Part shown: positions 1 to 11,514 of the stretch, piece after piece
Layout of the letters: each line of letters opens with the position of its first letter
How positions within the stretch are numbered: position 1 is the first letter of the stretch
Source of the DNA: Doris montereyensis
Taxonomy: Eukaryota > Mollusca > Gastropoda > Nudibranchia > Dorididae
Reading direction: 5' to 3'
DNA length: 64,000 nt
NCBI GenBank assembly: GCA_037039925.1
Contig: JAXRKP010000601.1
Location: 126,001 to 190,000 of the forward strand
Notes under the pieces: generated by a model
Database searches by the model: none
Seen by the model: only the letters and a program-made list of their open reading frames with translations
Told to the model about the DNA's origin: nothing
Position numbers and translations under genes: made by a program

Positions 1-154
1 TCCTGTCATTGATGAGGTGATGTTTTACTGTGAGGCGCAACATTTATAGTTGTCTTAAGGTTGGGGAGGGGTGTGTTATGAATTATCAGTGAAATTTACT
101 CTTCAAAGGGAATTCTGCTTAATTGGTGTGTTCCTCATGATTGAGTCCACATCA

Positions 155-416
155 GTAATTGAAGGGGTCATCGCAATAGTGTGCCAATGTCCATAGAAAA
201 ACAAGCCACAGAGATAATCCTAGAGAATAAAAGGAAATCCTGCTTCCTGTAGAGTGTGAACATGATATGATGAAAATACATCGTGTTTACAGCCGTTTGA
301 AACATGGAATTTTCAAAGCCACCAGTGCCAAAGTCAACGTTTTTTTTTTACATCTTTCTCTAAATGATGTAATTGTGACTTGGGCACACTATTGAATTGA
401 CCCTTCAATTAAGGAA
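155..416 (+). mobile_element. MITE family A, copy 1
   Basis: Starts with TTGAAGGGGTCATCGCAATA and ends with the inverted counterpart CACTATTGAATTGACCCTTC. No coding capacity. Two more copies lie at 4350-4551 and 15035-15288. Confidence 0.7.
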
Positions 417-604
417 CGTTATTCAAATTAGGATTTGAAATTGACAAGATAAAATCAGATTTTCTTTTTGTTTGTCAATCATAAGTTTTTGTCTTTGCCA
501 GAAGTAAATAGAAATTGGAACGTGTCATTGTGGCTTGTTTTGATACTGGTTCATTCAAAGTTCTTTTAAGACTGTTATTGAACAAAGAGCCAAAGTTTAT
601 CCCG

Positions 605-846
605 GTTGCCGTAGCGTGAAGCAAACATGTATCACTTCCCAGAGTGGACACTAGTCTGTGGCAGGTTTTACTTCCCACATGATGCTGATTCTGATATTTG
701 CATCCGGCTCAAGTCTGAAAATTTGTGTGACTTGTCGTTGTCAAGAAACACAATATCAGACCTAGGAATTCCCAGGATTTGATTCCAAGACAACACCACA
801 TCCCAAGTCTTGCAGCCTAACCACTAGACCACCGTTGTCACACTAC
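605..846 (-). mobile_element. tRNA-derived SINE family 3, diverged copy
   Basis: Read on the minus strand it contains the family hallmarks: the head with a serine/leucine-type A box, a B box-like segment, the cytosine-poor TGTTTCTTGACAACG region and the AAAACCTG body. Copies with better identity are at 35314-35597, 42985-43275 and 50058-50352. Confidence 0.5.
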
Positions 847-999
847 TGGTGCGTCATCGCCGTGGCTAATCTCTAAGGAAGGCCGCAAGAACGATATGAA
901 TATGTGGATATGAATATCTTCATTGCTATCATGTGTCAGGTCAGAGACAAACATCAGCGATCATGTTTGTAGTCTCTCTGTTGAGGGAACTCAGAAGTC

Positions 1000-1287
1000 C
1001 CAAAAGCAAGGTAACAGGCTCTCAACCTTGCGGGTTCAAATCCTGACAGTTAAAAAACGTTAGGTTTTTTTTTTTGGTTGTTTTTAGTAAAACTTACCCT
1101 CCTGGCACTTAGTCCTATCACAGACGGACGATAAAAAGGAAATCCAGTGTGCAGATCACAACACTGCACCACGTTATATAGATCCCTTGGCTGTTCACAG
1201 GGCAGTCCGGGGCAAAATTAAATAGTCCTTCCGAAGCCCCCAAAGATCACCGTAGCTGTGGATGTGGCTAAAATCAAATCAAACCTC
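1000..1287 (+). mobile_element. tRNA-derived SINE family 2, copy
   Basis: The head has a B box-like GGGTTCAAATCC at about 1029. The body shares CAGATCACAACACTG and GGGCAGTCCGGGGCAAAAT with copies at 30038-30350, 40018-40268 and 62488-62800. Confidence 0.65.
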
Positions 1288-2039
1288 TCTGATGCGTAAG
1301 CCAGACGTGTATGAGTTTTGTGTTCTTGAGATTTCTCTCTGAGTCTTCTCTCAAGTTATCAATGAATGTTTATCCTTGTCTTCCTGGGCTTTCCTTGCCC
1401 TCCATTTTGCCTTCCATCTTATGTGTACACAAAAAGTGCATTAGTATTATAAAGCCTATGCCTTACATGGTTTGCGCTGGGTATAAAAAAAAAGATAATT
1501 TATATTTACACGTACCTAACTTAGTGCTCTTGGCGCGTGGTTGCACAGAAGGCTGACACCAGAGTTCTCCACTGTGGCCAGTCGGTTGGTCGCATTCATA
1601 TATATATATATATATAAAATCATGAGTTCGTCGATCTTTGTTTGCCAAAGGCTCTGTTGATATGCCACTAAGAGTAACCACATGTTGTATGTAGGTTTAG
1701 ATGATCCCCCCCCCCCCCCCCCCCCCGTCCAATTGTTTTTTTTTTTTTTAAAATGTTCTGCCAAATGTGAGGTTGGATTAATGTAAACTTTGTTATTTCC
1801 CCGTCTATGTGATTATCATTTTCATTCAGCTAGCCCACCATTTTGAACAGGTTATATCGGGTATTTAAAAAGTTGGAATAGTACCTTCGAGCCTAGCCTA
1901 CCTGCATAACATCAGAACTGAATAGTAACCCGATCTAATAATAGTACTTGATAGCACCCGGGTGTTCTATGCTTGTAATATACTTATATTTATAACATTG
2001 GTTGTTTTTTTATTTCTTTTTGTCTTGTTCACGTAACAG

Positions 2040-2109
2040 TTTGCAGTCTTTGAATGAGAGCCTTGGTGGTGGTGACAAGGTATCAGCTAAAACTGCTTTT
2101 CTTGCCAAG
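2040..2109 (+). CDS. DNAJC2: DNAJC2 exon: zuotin-homology tail
   Basis: The acceptor CAG ends at 2039 and the donor GTACAG starts at 2110. After one base completing a split codon it encodes [19 protein letters not shown] and FLAK, matching the LQCLNETL segment of animal DNAJC2. It ends in phase 0. Confidence 0.8.
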
Positions 2110-5100
2110 GTACAGTTTTATGTAGATTATGTCCATGTTGGCACAATGAAGTATGTCATGTTGTATTCAAGCCATCAAATTTGAATAAAATAGATCTCGT
2201 TTTAAGCTTTTGATTATAAAGTATTTTATTATGACATTTTGTATTAATTTCCTTCTTTTATCTTTTTTAAAAATATAATTCTTTCAAGACTTAATAGTTT
2301 GCTGAATATTTATCAGGCTGAAATAAGCAATGGGAGAAGACTGTCATGTTCTAAAACGATACGTCATGAGAAAGAATGTAAAGGAAAAGCTGATATCTAA
2401 TTAATTTACTAATAGATGGATATTTTTGTGCGTGCATGCGTGTGTGTGTGTTTGTGTGTTTGTCACTCGTCTGTCACAAAATATAGTGAGTTTCACGTTG
2501 TAATTTTTGTACATAAATGTCAAGACTTCCTTTTCATAATATCATGCTTAGATAATTATCACTGATTATATATACTGAGGAGAGAATTTAATGCATGTAA
2601 AATCATGAGAAAACTATTAAAATGCTAGTGGTGACCTCAGCCTTATTCACTTTGCTTCAGTACAATCTAACCTGTCCTAACATCCACCAGCAATCGACTT
2701 CCTATGCGTTTTTTCTATATTTTGTCTCTCTCCATAACAATCACCTGTCGAACGCAACATGACAACCTAATATGACAGACCAATCACTGTCATAACCTGT
2801 CCGTTGCGACCATTAGGTACAGCCTTACATTATAGGCTCCACCCACTTCACTGCTACATCCATGCTCGTGTTGTTGGGTCAAAACCAATCATTACCATTA
2901 TTAATCAGTGTCTCAAAACGACTGAAGCATAAACGGCTAGTCATCAAAGCGAGGCGATGAGCTTGATGCCTCGTCACCGTATCTGGTAGTTCAAACACTT
3001 GCGAGACCAATGGATTGCGTTGTTTATTGTGACCAAGTGCTTTCCGCTCCCTTTGTTTGCAATCCTATGACCACTACCGTTGACCGCTGACTAGAGCGGT
3101 TCATGAAGCTTTCATATTAAGAAACAAAGAACCGCGACATTGTTTTCTACATGCTTTGATGTCATTGGCATTGACAATCACTGTCTGCGTTTTAAAAAAA
3201 CCCCGGTTAAGTGACTGTCTGGCATTGCTATCTTGCATTCCATCTACTCGAAAGGGAATGTTTTTTTTAAATTGGACAAATTCTATCCACCCATATCATA
3301 TTATAACCTGCCCAGAATGACCGCCTGTCCATAACGACCACTTTGGTCAATGGTCATTGGTTGTCGTTATGGACAGGTTGGACTGGATTTGAAAGAAGAA
3401 AATGTTAAGGAATTCACTACTTTTCAAATCTTTGTTTATAGATCAAGGAAGTAAATGATCAAATTGAAGAGGAAAAACGACAACAGTTGAGTTCACTCAA
3501 CAGAAATCGAGTTCTCAAAGTTCTAGCACTAAAAAAAGTGGTCAGATTTGGAGACGCAGACATTGATCAAGAGTCAACCTTTTTCCAGCGGGGACTCAAG
3601 ATAGGTGGACTCAATTTCATGATAATTGCGTATGGTGCTCAGTTTGAAAGAGTTTTGTCTGATAATCAATGGTAATGTTTTTTTGAACATCTGGACAGAA
3701 AATATTCTCAAAGTTCTACATTTACATAGAAGTTTTGTTTGATCAAGGATGTTAGACATCTGGATGAATTGGAAATGAGTTTTGTCTTACAGTTCAGACA
3801 TCTGGATGACTCGCTTGAAATGAAGTTTTACAATCTCACAGTAGATAATCAAACTTGATTGTAATCAAGGATGTACAGTAGAACATCATCTGGATTGATG
3901 TCCGCTTGAAATGAGTTTTGTCTCAATGTACAGTAGACATCTGGATGTCTGCTTGAAATGAGTTTTCAATGTTGTAGTGTCTCTTGAAATGAGTTTTTCA
4001 TCAGGAGAGGTTAAATCTCGCTTGAAATGAGTTTTGCTTGTCCGCTTGAAATGAGTTTTTCTCAGGGATTATTTCAACATCTGGATGTCGCTTGAAATGA
4101 GTTTTGTCTCATGTACGATAGAAAAGCCAATGCTTTTGGGAATTCCAAATTTCTATGTCACAATACAGTAGACATCGTGATTGAAATGAGTTTTGTTAGG
4201 GACGTACAGTAGACATCTGGATGACCATGAGTTTTGGCAAAAAAGTTTTGTGAGATCATCTAACCGGTTTTTCATTTCTGTTCCTTTATAACTTTTTAAA
4301 AATATTAGTTTTTTTTTTGAAGTTTTGCTTTAAATCATTTCAGAATTGTTATTTCTGAAGGGGTCATTTCGATAGTGTGCCTATGTCACAATTACATCAT
4401 TTAGATAAAAAAAAAAACCATGAATTCCAAATTTCAAACGGCTGTAAATATGATGTATTTTCACACTTTTCAGGAAGCATGATTTCCTTTTGCTTCTCTG
4501 TCTCATTTTTCACAAAAAAATGGACACTATTGAATGACCCCTTCAATTGTTCCTACCAGTTATAACTTTTATCTAGTAATATAACTCTTAATTTCTTTAA
4601 ATCAGTAATTGTTATTTCTGTGAGATCCCAAATGACTTACCAAGAAAAAACTGAATATCAGAGAGATCCAATGCTTTTGCTTTTTTTCCCCCATACACTC
4701 TGATTTAAAATATTTTTTTTAGAATAAGTGTTTTGGGGGTTTGTTTTGTTTTTGTTCTTACTTTTTCAAACATTTCCTCCAGGTGGGAAGTTATTGCCAG
4801 TTTCATCAGCCAGCATGTTACTAGCAGTAACAAGAATGCAAAAGATGTCCTGTCAAAGGCTAAAGACTTACAGAAGAACGGTAAGCATTGATTTGTATAA
4901 CTTGAAAGAACTTGTTTTATTTCATCTTTTCAATTGATGACGATGATGATTAGCGTCGTCCATCTACTGCAGGGATCCGCAGATACCTTTAGTTCTGTTC
5001 CCTGCTCCTTTGCCACGTTGTGTTCCGGTATTATTTATGTCATCATACCACTTTCTACACGGTCTTCCTTGGTTTCTGTGTCCATTTTTTGGTTGCCGTT

Positions 5101-6399
5101 GGGTACATGTTTTCATCCATCTATTGTCTTTAAATCTTGCTGTATTGCCAGCCCATTTCCATTTTTTTTTTTTTTTACTTTTCACGTAGGGTTCTACAAA
5201 TATCTTCTTTCTTTTACAGAGGCCCATTGTAGTAAAGGTCTCTAGAAGTGTATTTTTCTTTCTACTGTTGCCATTGATGAATGCCCTGGGGTTGTTTGCT
5301 ACCTGTTTCACTTTATCTGCAGTTTTGCCTTTTGATTCTGTTCAGAATAAAGAAGCATTTAGTCTGTATTCCTTCACACAAGTACAGGCTCACTGACTTT
5401 ACATCATTTATCATATAGCAGGCTATTTCATTCAAAGTCCGTCTTAACTCCCATGGGAGCTTACAGTACAACTGACTGTTAAGCTTTTCCGCTAATAGTA
5501 TCAAGATTCTTCTGGGTTCTCATTGAAATGAGGAAAACAGAGTGACATACCTTTTTCCGTAGAGAAGAGCATCGTGAAAAATCCTTGGCCAGCCATAATT
5601 ATCTCTTCCTGATGGCTCTCTTCCAACCCTGGCTCAGGTGGTTGGCAGGTGCTGGTGGTAGTTCCTGCTTCGCTTATTATTTACCTTTTATTTTACTATT
5701 GTTTCCTCTTAACTCGTACTGAGATCAGCACTAGTAAATTTCTACGGGACACAACCCCTAGCTTTGACTAAGCTCAATGTTTGCTGTGAATGCAGTTGCA
5801 TGATAGGTGCACTAGTACTTGTGGGGTTCACTAACTGCTTTTACTGCCTCTGTAGTCCTCAGTCTTTAGTCTTTGCTTCTACTTTGTGGGGCGGTTGCTG
5901 GACGCTGCTGATGGGCCCCTTCTTTCCTTTTACTCTCTCACTGAGAGTTGCCTACCGTTCCAGTGCCACTGTAATCGTTTCAGAAGATTACAAAATTTGA
6001 ACGTCCATTACGGAAATACAGAAATTTCATGCAGAGTGGGGTATTATACTCGCGAGACATGACTGAAGTAGGCCACCGAAAAAGAGAGAGTGGGGGTGCT
6101 AGACGATTTGCGATAGACCGGTGCGAGCGCAGTCCCTGTGTGTTCTGTGCCCTTTCTACTTCTCTTACCTCCGATACAACACACACTGATTTAAGCTAAA
6201 TCATTTTTTTATTTTAGAATTTTGCCTCAGAATTTTGCCTCATTTACGATTGGTTCTGCCTTGATTAGCTTTCCCCTCTATTTCAAGTCGTCAAAGCCCG
6301 TAGAGGCCAGAAATTTCTGCTCCATGCTTTCTCTGACACCAACTAGGCCTTCAAGAAAGAGACGCAATATCTCTCTCTCTATCTCTCTCTGTCTGTCTG

Positions 6400-6486
<87 letters not shown>

Positions 6487-9400
6487 GTACAGACATACAC
6501 ACACTCACATACAATATGTTGCTTCTCATTGTCTTCTCATCATTATTGGCTTCTTATTCTGAGTATAATGAACACAGATGGATGGGTGCTACTGGTAATT
6601 CATTTGAGATCACAGCATATTGCAGATGGGGATAATTTCAATGAAACACAAACATTTTTTCCTTTGTTCCACAATCAATTTTTCATTTTCTCATTTTGTT
6701 TGATTCAAGGAGTGATGAATGGGGTTTTGTCTAATTCTGCTGGTAGGTTCTACTTTTTCCGGTTTGTTTCTCTTGTTCATCCGCATCTATCTTTCATATT
6801 ACTTGTTCCATCTGAATTCACCTTGAGATCATTGTGCATTGTGAGTTGGGTAAATTTCAGCTGATTGAGTAACATCTGTTTATATTTTGATGGTATTTAT
6901 TTATAACAAGCTGAAATCCTGCTCAATGAGCAGATCGTTGTTAAAAGATGACGATGTAGGCATAAAAAAATCTCGCATCACACTCTATGAGCAAGTTTTT
7001 ATTCTAAACGTAGAGCTAGATCCATGAGGGGTGGATTTCCACACTCTGGCACACCCTTTAATGTGCGCTAACTAAGAGATGGACAGATTGACATGTTGAA
7101 AAAAGAAAAAAAAAGAGTTAAGCTAGATCTAGGTTAAAATTTGAGCATTATCTGTTCAGCGGTGGACTGGAGACATTGGGCGTGGATGGGTCAACAGCGG
7201 GCGAGCGGCAAACTGTGGGCTTTGTGGGTTGCCGGAACGTGTGGGCTTCGGCGGCAATCGCAAATGAATTTATATAAACTATTGTTTAAAGAAAGAAATG
7301 TTTGTCGAGTTAAAAACATGCCTAAAACGTGCACAGGTAATACACAAAAGGGGTGTTAAAATTTAAGCATTATCTGTTCAGGGGTTTGAGAGCCAATTCT
7401 GACTGGATGAAAACACAGTGTCATAAAGTCTGCAAATATACACATAGATACTTCGATTTACTCTCTCTTTCAGACATGAGACTGAATTTCAATTGATTAG
7501 GTAACAGTTTCTTGCATTTTGTTGGTATTTGATAACATGCACCTAGTTGCTGTCCCTTTCATACATGAGACTGAATTTCAATTGATTAAATAACATGTTT
7601 TTGCATTTTGTTGGTATTTGATAATACCTCGTTTCTCTCCTTTTCAGACATGAGACTGAAAGAAGACGCTAAAAGAATGCGTTCTCCAAGTTTGAGCAGT
7701 CACATAAAGCTGCCAAATCTGGGGACATGGACAAACCCAGTGAAAGGCTTGAAAGTGAGTTGTTTTTTTAAGTCTTTTCTTTATATTCGCTAACTTTCAG
7801 TCTATTCTCAGCGAAACTGTGAATGCGGAAACTTGAGGTAAAGTTATTAGCCCTGTTCGCTATTAATATGTGTGTGTGTGTGTGTTTGCATATAAATATA
7901 TTAATTTATATATAATATACCTGTGTATCCTACAATGCCACTGATATCCCTTATTTATATATAATATATCTGTGTATCCTACAATGCCTCTGGTATCCCT
8001 TATTTATAAATAATATACCTGTGTATCCTACAATACCTCTGGTATCCCTTATTTATATATGATTTACCTGTGTATCCCTTATTTATATGTGATTTACCTG
8101 TGTATCCCTTATTTATATGTGATTTACCTGTGTATCCCTTATTTATATGTGATTTATCTGTGTATCCCTTAGCTGTGGGAGAGCAGCAGGTGAGAGAAGT
8201 GGGCACAAATCAGGCACCTTGGTCTGCGGAAGAACAGAAACGTCTGGAACAAGCACTGAAGTCTTACCCGGCCTCAGATCCTGCCAGGTGGGAAAATATT
8301 GCCTCGGCAGTTAATTCTCGCAGCAAGAAAGATTGCATGAGACGATATAAGGTGAGAGTTTAGCTGTTTTGAGGGTGGGGGGGTTGGTTTCATTTTTAAA
8401 AACTTTCTCTTTTAATTTTCTTTTCTCTTGTGTTTAAAGACGCCGGTAGTTCAGTTGGTAGAGCGTATGTCTACCATGCAGGAGACCCGAGTTCAATCCC
8501 CAGTCAGGGCAAATTTTTTCTGGCCCTCCTGTTGACCCAGCAGCGAAGTGGGTAGCCAAGTCTACTCTTTTGTCGAAAGTAAATGGGGTGTGGAAAGCAA
8601 CGGTAAACTACCACACTGTGCTGTTTGCCTGGAAAAATCAACTACTCCTGATTACCCTACGCTCAACTCTGGGTGTGGGATTTACTTTTGCTTTTAGCTG
8701 TATTTTGTTTTGGAATCGCCAAAATCCCAGTAGAAAGAATTGATTAAGAATGGGGTAGAAGCAGTGGTTGACCTTCTAACAATGATTTGCAACACAATCT
8801 TGCAGACAGGCGAATGGCTACGTGAACCAAATCACACATTATTACTCTCCCAAAGAAAGGCAATTGTCAACTCTGCCAAAACTACAGAAAATTCCCTACT
8901 TGGCCTGGGTGCAAATGTATCAGTTTGGAAGTGAAAACCTGAAACAGATTCGATTCACTTCATGCTATCGAAATTTGTAGATTATTTTCTCTCTCCACTA
9001 AGTTTGGAAGTGAAAACCTGAAACAGATTCGATTCACTTTCATGCTATCGAAATTTGTAGATTATTTTCTCTCTCCACTAAGTTTGGAAGTGAAAACCTG
9101 AAACAGATTCGATTCACTTCATGCTATCGAAATTTGTAGATTATTTTCTCTCTCCACTAAGTTTGGAAGTGAAAACCTGAAACAGATTCGATTCACTTCA
9201 TGCTATCGAAATTTGTAGATTATTTTCTCTCTCCACTAAGTTTGGAAGTGAAAACCTGAAACAGATTCGATTCACTTCATGCTATCGAAATTTGTAGATT
9301 ATTTTCTCTCTCCACTAAATTAGTAGAGTTCTGTTCAAAATAGAAATGAATAATCTGATGATATTAAATAATCTGCTCATAAATTTTTATGTTGCTTCTA

Positions 9401-9617
9401 TTGTGAACATTTTGTATAGGTCTTATTATACTAGTCTAGCTATCATATTTTAATCTAGCGTTCATTTTTCATTTCTTTTCTCTCTTTCTAGGAATTATGT
9501 GAAATGGTCAAAGCCAAAAAGCAAGCTCAAGTGGCAGTCGCCACAAAACTAAAAAGTCATGACGATGGCAATCTACTGAATCTTGTTTTATATTTCCTTT
9601 TTTTCCCTCTGTCTTGA
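2040..9617 (+). CDS. DNAJC2: DNAJC2 / MPP11 / zuotin homologue, C-terminal part (six exons)
   Basis: Exons 2040-2109, 3442-3604, 4783-4880, 7648-7754, 8173-8351 and 9492-9617. DNAJC2 is the J-protein of the ribosome-associated complex and also a chromatin factor that uses its two SANT domains. The visible part starts in the zuotin-homology tail (LQSLNESL, then [15 protein letters not shown]), continues with SANT1 ([10 protein letters not shown] joined across an intron to [11 protein letters not shown], then [14 protein letters not shown]), a linker, SANT2 ([30 protein letters not shown]) and the ending [13 protein letters not shown]. Order and spacing match the animal family. Splice phases agree from exon to exon once small indels are allowed in the exons at 3442 and 7648. 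The J domain and N terminus lie left of the window. Identification is firm; the exact C terminus is not. Confidence 0.9.
2658..3385. mobile_element. Pogo/Tigger-like non-autonomous DNA transposon in a DNAJC2 intron
   Basis: Terminal inverted repeats: the left end begins CAGTACAATCTAACCTGTCC; the right end, read on the minus strand, begins CAGTCCAACCTGTCCATAAC. CAG termini of this kind are typical of pogo-like Tc1/mariner elements. Internal sequence repeats CCTGTCCATAACGACC-like motifs. No transposase ORF is visible. Confidence 0.6.
3442..3604 (+). CDS. DNAJC2: DNAJC2 exon: charged linker and first half of SANT1, frame-disrupted
   Basis: The acceptor TAG ends at 3441 and the donor GTGGAC starts at 3605. 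It begins [15 protein letters not shown] in frame 0. Recognisable SANT1 text then appears in another frame: [11 protein letters not shown], and [10 protein letters not shown] just before the donor. The residues between them are scrambled and that second frame has a stop, so at least two small indels are needed. The final AG joins the next exon's G to give Arg-Trp, exactly as the family requires. Confidence 0.75.
3750..4240. repeat. Irregular tandem array in a DNAJC2 intron
   Basis: Repeated GCTTGAAATGAGTTTTGTCT and TACAGTAGACATCTGGATG in units of uneven length, many truncated. Confidence 0.7.
4350..4551 (-). mobile_element. MITE family A, copy 2 (inverted)
   Basis: Left end GAAGGGGTCATTTCGATAGT, right end ACTATTGAATGACCCCTTCA. 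The interior matches copy 1 in reverse orientation, for example the CAATTACATCATTTAGA and GGAAGCATGATTTCC stretches. Confidence 0.7.
4783..4880 (+). CDS. DNAJC2: DNAJC2 exon: second half of SANT1
   Basis: The acceptor AG is at 4781-4782 and the donor GTAAGC starts at 4881. It encodes [20 protein letters not shown] followed by [12 protein letters not shown], matching human WEVIANYM...AKDVIGKAKSLQK. It ends in phase 1. Confidence 0.88.
4881..7450 (+). other. DNAJC2 intron without further recognised genes
   Basis: No exon of either conserved gene was found. The interval contains a (TC)n run at 6366-6482 and otherwise unplaced AT-rich DNA. Confidence 0.5.
6366..6482. repeat. (TC)n microsatellite
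   Basis: Nearly pure CT dinucleotide run of about 115 bases. It creates Ser/Leu or Arg/Glu polymer reading frames that are not genes. Confidence 0.95.
7457..7647 (+). repeat. Tandem duplications of a 3' splice-site region
   Basis: The string ACATGAGACTGAA occurs at about 7474, 7562 and 7648. Only the last is the true exon start. The first copy retains a pyrimidine tract and CAG, making an intact-looking decoy acceptor. The second has CAT in place of CAG. Flanking text TTGCATTTTGTTGGTATTTG is repeated with them. Confidence 0.75.
7648..7754 (+). CDS. DNAJC2: DNAJC2 exon: inter-SANT linker with a one-base deletion
   Basis: The acceptor CAG ends at 7647 and the donor GTGAGT starts at 7755. It starts MRLKEDA in the incoming frame. 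The family-like text [18 protein letters not shown] and KPSERLE follows in the frame one base away. A single missing base near 7668-7672 (an A-rich run) explains this and also restores phase 1 required by the next exon. Confidence 0.78.
7915..8172 (+). repeat. Minisatellite ending at the SANT2 acceptor
   Basis: Units of about 30 bases (TGTATCCCTTATTTATATGT plus GATTTACCTG), preceded by longer related units of about 50 to 60 bases. The last unit reads CCCTTAG rather than CCCTTAT and serves as the splice acceptor of the exon at 8173. Confidence 0.85.
8173..8351 (+). CDS. DNAJC2: DNAJC2 exon: SANT2 domain
   Basis: The acceptor AG is at 8171-8172 and the donor GTGAGA starts at 8352. It encodes a complete SANT2 start: [19 protein letters not shown], then [19 protein letters not shown] and RRYK. 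The open frame has no indels. The acceptor is the last unit of an upstream tandem array. Confidence 0.92.
8436..8702 (+). mobile_element. tRNA-derived SINE family 1
   Basis: The head is tRNA-like: an A box in TAGTTCAGTTGGTAGAGC near 8449 and a B box in GAGTTCAATCC near 8490. The body (GACCCAGCAGCGAAGTGGGT) matches 62300-62482. The acceptor stem does not close, so this is not a tRNA gene. Confidence 0.75.
8736..8915 (+). pseudogene. Non-LTR retrotransposon reverse-transcriptase fragment
   Basis: One frame gives [17 protein letters not shown] and LQTGEW. The next frame continues [16 protein letters not shown]. Together these resemble the N-terminal RT motifs of RTE/Jockey-like LINEs (ICN.I..TGEW, PKKG, NYR). 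It is frameshifted and isolated, a dead fragment in a DNAJC2 intron. Confidence 0.6.
8922..9318. repeat. 79-bp minisatellite, five units
   Basis: Five almost identical units beginning AGTTTGGAAGTGAAAACCTG. Part of the unit resembles the body of SINE family 3 (compare AGCTTGGAAGTAAAAACCTG and CACTTCATGCTA at 35480-35550). Confidence 0.9.
9492..9617 (+). CDS. DNAJC2: DNAJC2 terminal exon
   Basis: The acceptor TAG ends at 9491. It encodes [19 protein letters not shown] and then runs to a TGA at 9615-9617. The family normally stops soon after this point with a short basic tail. One extra A in the run near 9548 would give a tail ending KKS and a stop near 9564, so the last 20 or so residues shown by the raw frame may be spurious. 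Confidence 0.75.
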   Translation, partial: ELCEMVKAKKQAQVAVATKLKSHDDGNLLNLVLYFLFFPLS

Positions 9618-11186
9618 TGCAAATGTCTTAAAATATTGCGTTATTTATAGGTCTCTTTTCATCAAATCTTCCATGAAACACATGCAGATATTATTATTGT
9701 AAGTCACATTGAAGCCAGTAGTCATATTTTCATCAGTGCCACATCCAATTGTTTTAGAATTGCAGCTTTTACTTTTACCGTATGGCTTATCCCATTGGAG
9801 ACTCTTGTCTTATCTATTTCACATGCTAGAAAAAAATGTATACATTATACATTCATAAGCTCTTTATGTGGTTTTTTAAAAAAAGAAGAAAAAATTCAAT
9901 CTTGAGTGAATTTTGTGATATGATTGCTGGATTTTCTGGATTCACATTATGTGAATGTCATTGAAAATCTTAAATTCATCCCTCTTATTTTAAAAACAAA
10001 ACAAAACATGTGTTATCATTTGCATAAAATTAACTGTCTCGTCAGTCCCTTCCATGATTAACATTGATTATTTGACAGTTGATTAACATTGAAGTTATTT
10101 GACAGTTGATTAACATTGAACTAAGTTATTTGACAGTTGATTAACATTGAACTAAGTTATTTGACAGTTGATTAACATTGAACATTGAACTAAGTAAATT
10201 GACAGTTGATTAACATTGAACTAAGTTATTTGACAGTTGATTAACATTGAATTAAGTTATTTGACAGTTGATTAACATTGAACTAAGTAAATTGACAGTT
10301 GATTAACATTGAAATAAGTTATTTGACAGTGATCCTATTCCTGTACTGTATGGAAGGTCATATTTTGTTATCCTTGGAAGTTTTAAACTTTTTGAAAATT
10401 TATTTACATGTAGGGCCTGCTATTGAACATTTCTTTTCCAAAATTGATAAGCTTTCGGTAGGATTTAGAAATATTTCATGATTTATTGTAAACCCCCAAC
10501 CACCCCAACCACTGGGATGCTTAAAGGCGATGCTGAAATAGTTTTTATAATTGACCCTGGTACATGTAAAGTTATTTATTTATATGAAATATATACATTA
10601 TCCAAATTGGTCCATCATTTATCCATCAAACAATATTATTCCAAGGTCACATATATAGATTCTTTTGCTAATGATATAATTTGTGTCAATTTTTACTTTT
10701 GTGATATGAAACAATTAAGTATAAAGTATATTATGCTCATGTCATCCGTGGAATGTGTGCATTTTAAAGGCATCATTACTCTTATGTTAGTAATATGAAG
10801 TATGAACAATTTCTTTTGTTTTCCTCATTAGAAAACTTTTCTTCACCACTCATCCCTTATTCCTCAGTTAATGATATTTTACCTATACCGTTATCCATTG
10901 ATCATGCAAAGTTTTTTAAAGGTATTTGTGAGTGTAAATGAGTTTTATATGAAATTTGCAAGCATTTTTCAATTACTTTTTTTTTTTCTTTTCTCTTGTC
11001 TTTTTTTTGTGTGACTTATTAAACATGACAATGCCTATAAAGTAAAAGATGTTTTTCCTTGGTTTTATTCTTAAAAAAGATTGTTGTTGTGGTTTAAATT
11101 GATTAACTTTCTTTGTTTTCCTCCTCCTTTTTTCTCTCCTGCTTTCGTCTTCCGTGCAAAGTCACAAGAAATATTTAATTTCTGTT
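9618..11186 (+). other. DNAJC2 3' flank, no recognised gene
   Basis: AT-rich sequence presumed to hold the 3' UTR and intergenic DNA, apart from the minisatellite at 10060-10330. The short open frames at 10299-10798 have no recognisable domain. Confidence 0.45.
10060..10330. repeat. 31-bp minisatellite downstream of DNAJC2
   Basis: About nine units containing GACAGTTGATTAACATTGAA followed by CTAAGTTATTT. Confidence 0.9.
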
Positions 11187-11514
11187 TTAACTCTTTCAAG
11201 GCCGACAATGGGAAATTCGAACAGGATTGTTCGATGCAGAGTGGGTTTAGAATATGAAACTCTATTTTTGAATGTATTTGTCAATTTGGCAAATAAAACC
11301 TCCTAAATGTCAAAACATGTCTATATTATCATATTTCATATACCCAAAAATTAGTTTATGAGTGCTTTTTGTGAGGAAAAAGTGAGTTCGTAAATGAACC
11401 TATTTTACCGAGTAAACACGATTAGCCGCCATTTTGTGTGTTGATTATCAATGCAAGCTTGGACACTCATACTACTTTTACTCGTGAAATAAACCACAAA
11501 ATGGAAGATATCTT

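Noticed and set aside
3487..3675. A 62-residue protein starting [12 protein letters not shown]
   Set aside because: This is the frame-shifted reading of the DNAJC2 SANT1 exon; the family sequence appears in the neighbouring frame.
8436..8520. A functional tRNA gene
   Set aside because: A and B boxes are present but the acceptor stem does not pair, and the sequence runs into a SINE body shared with 62300-62482.
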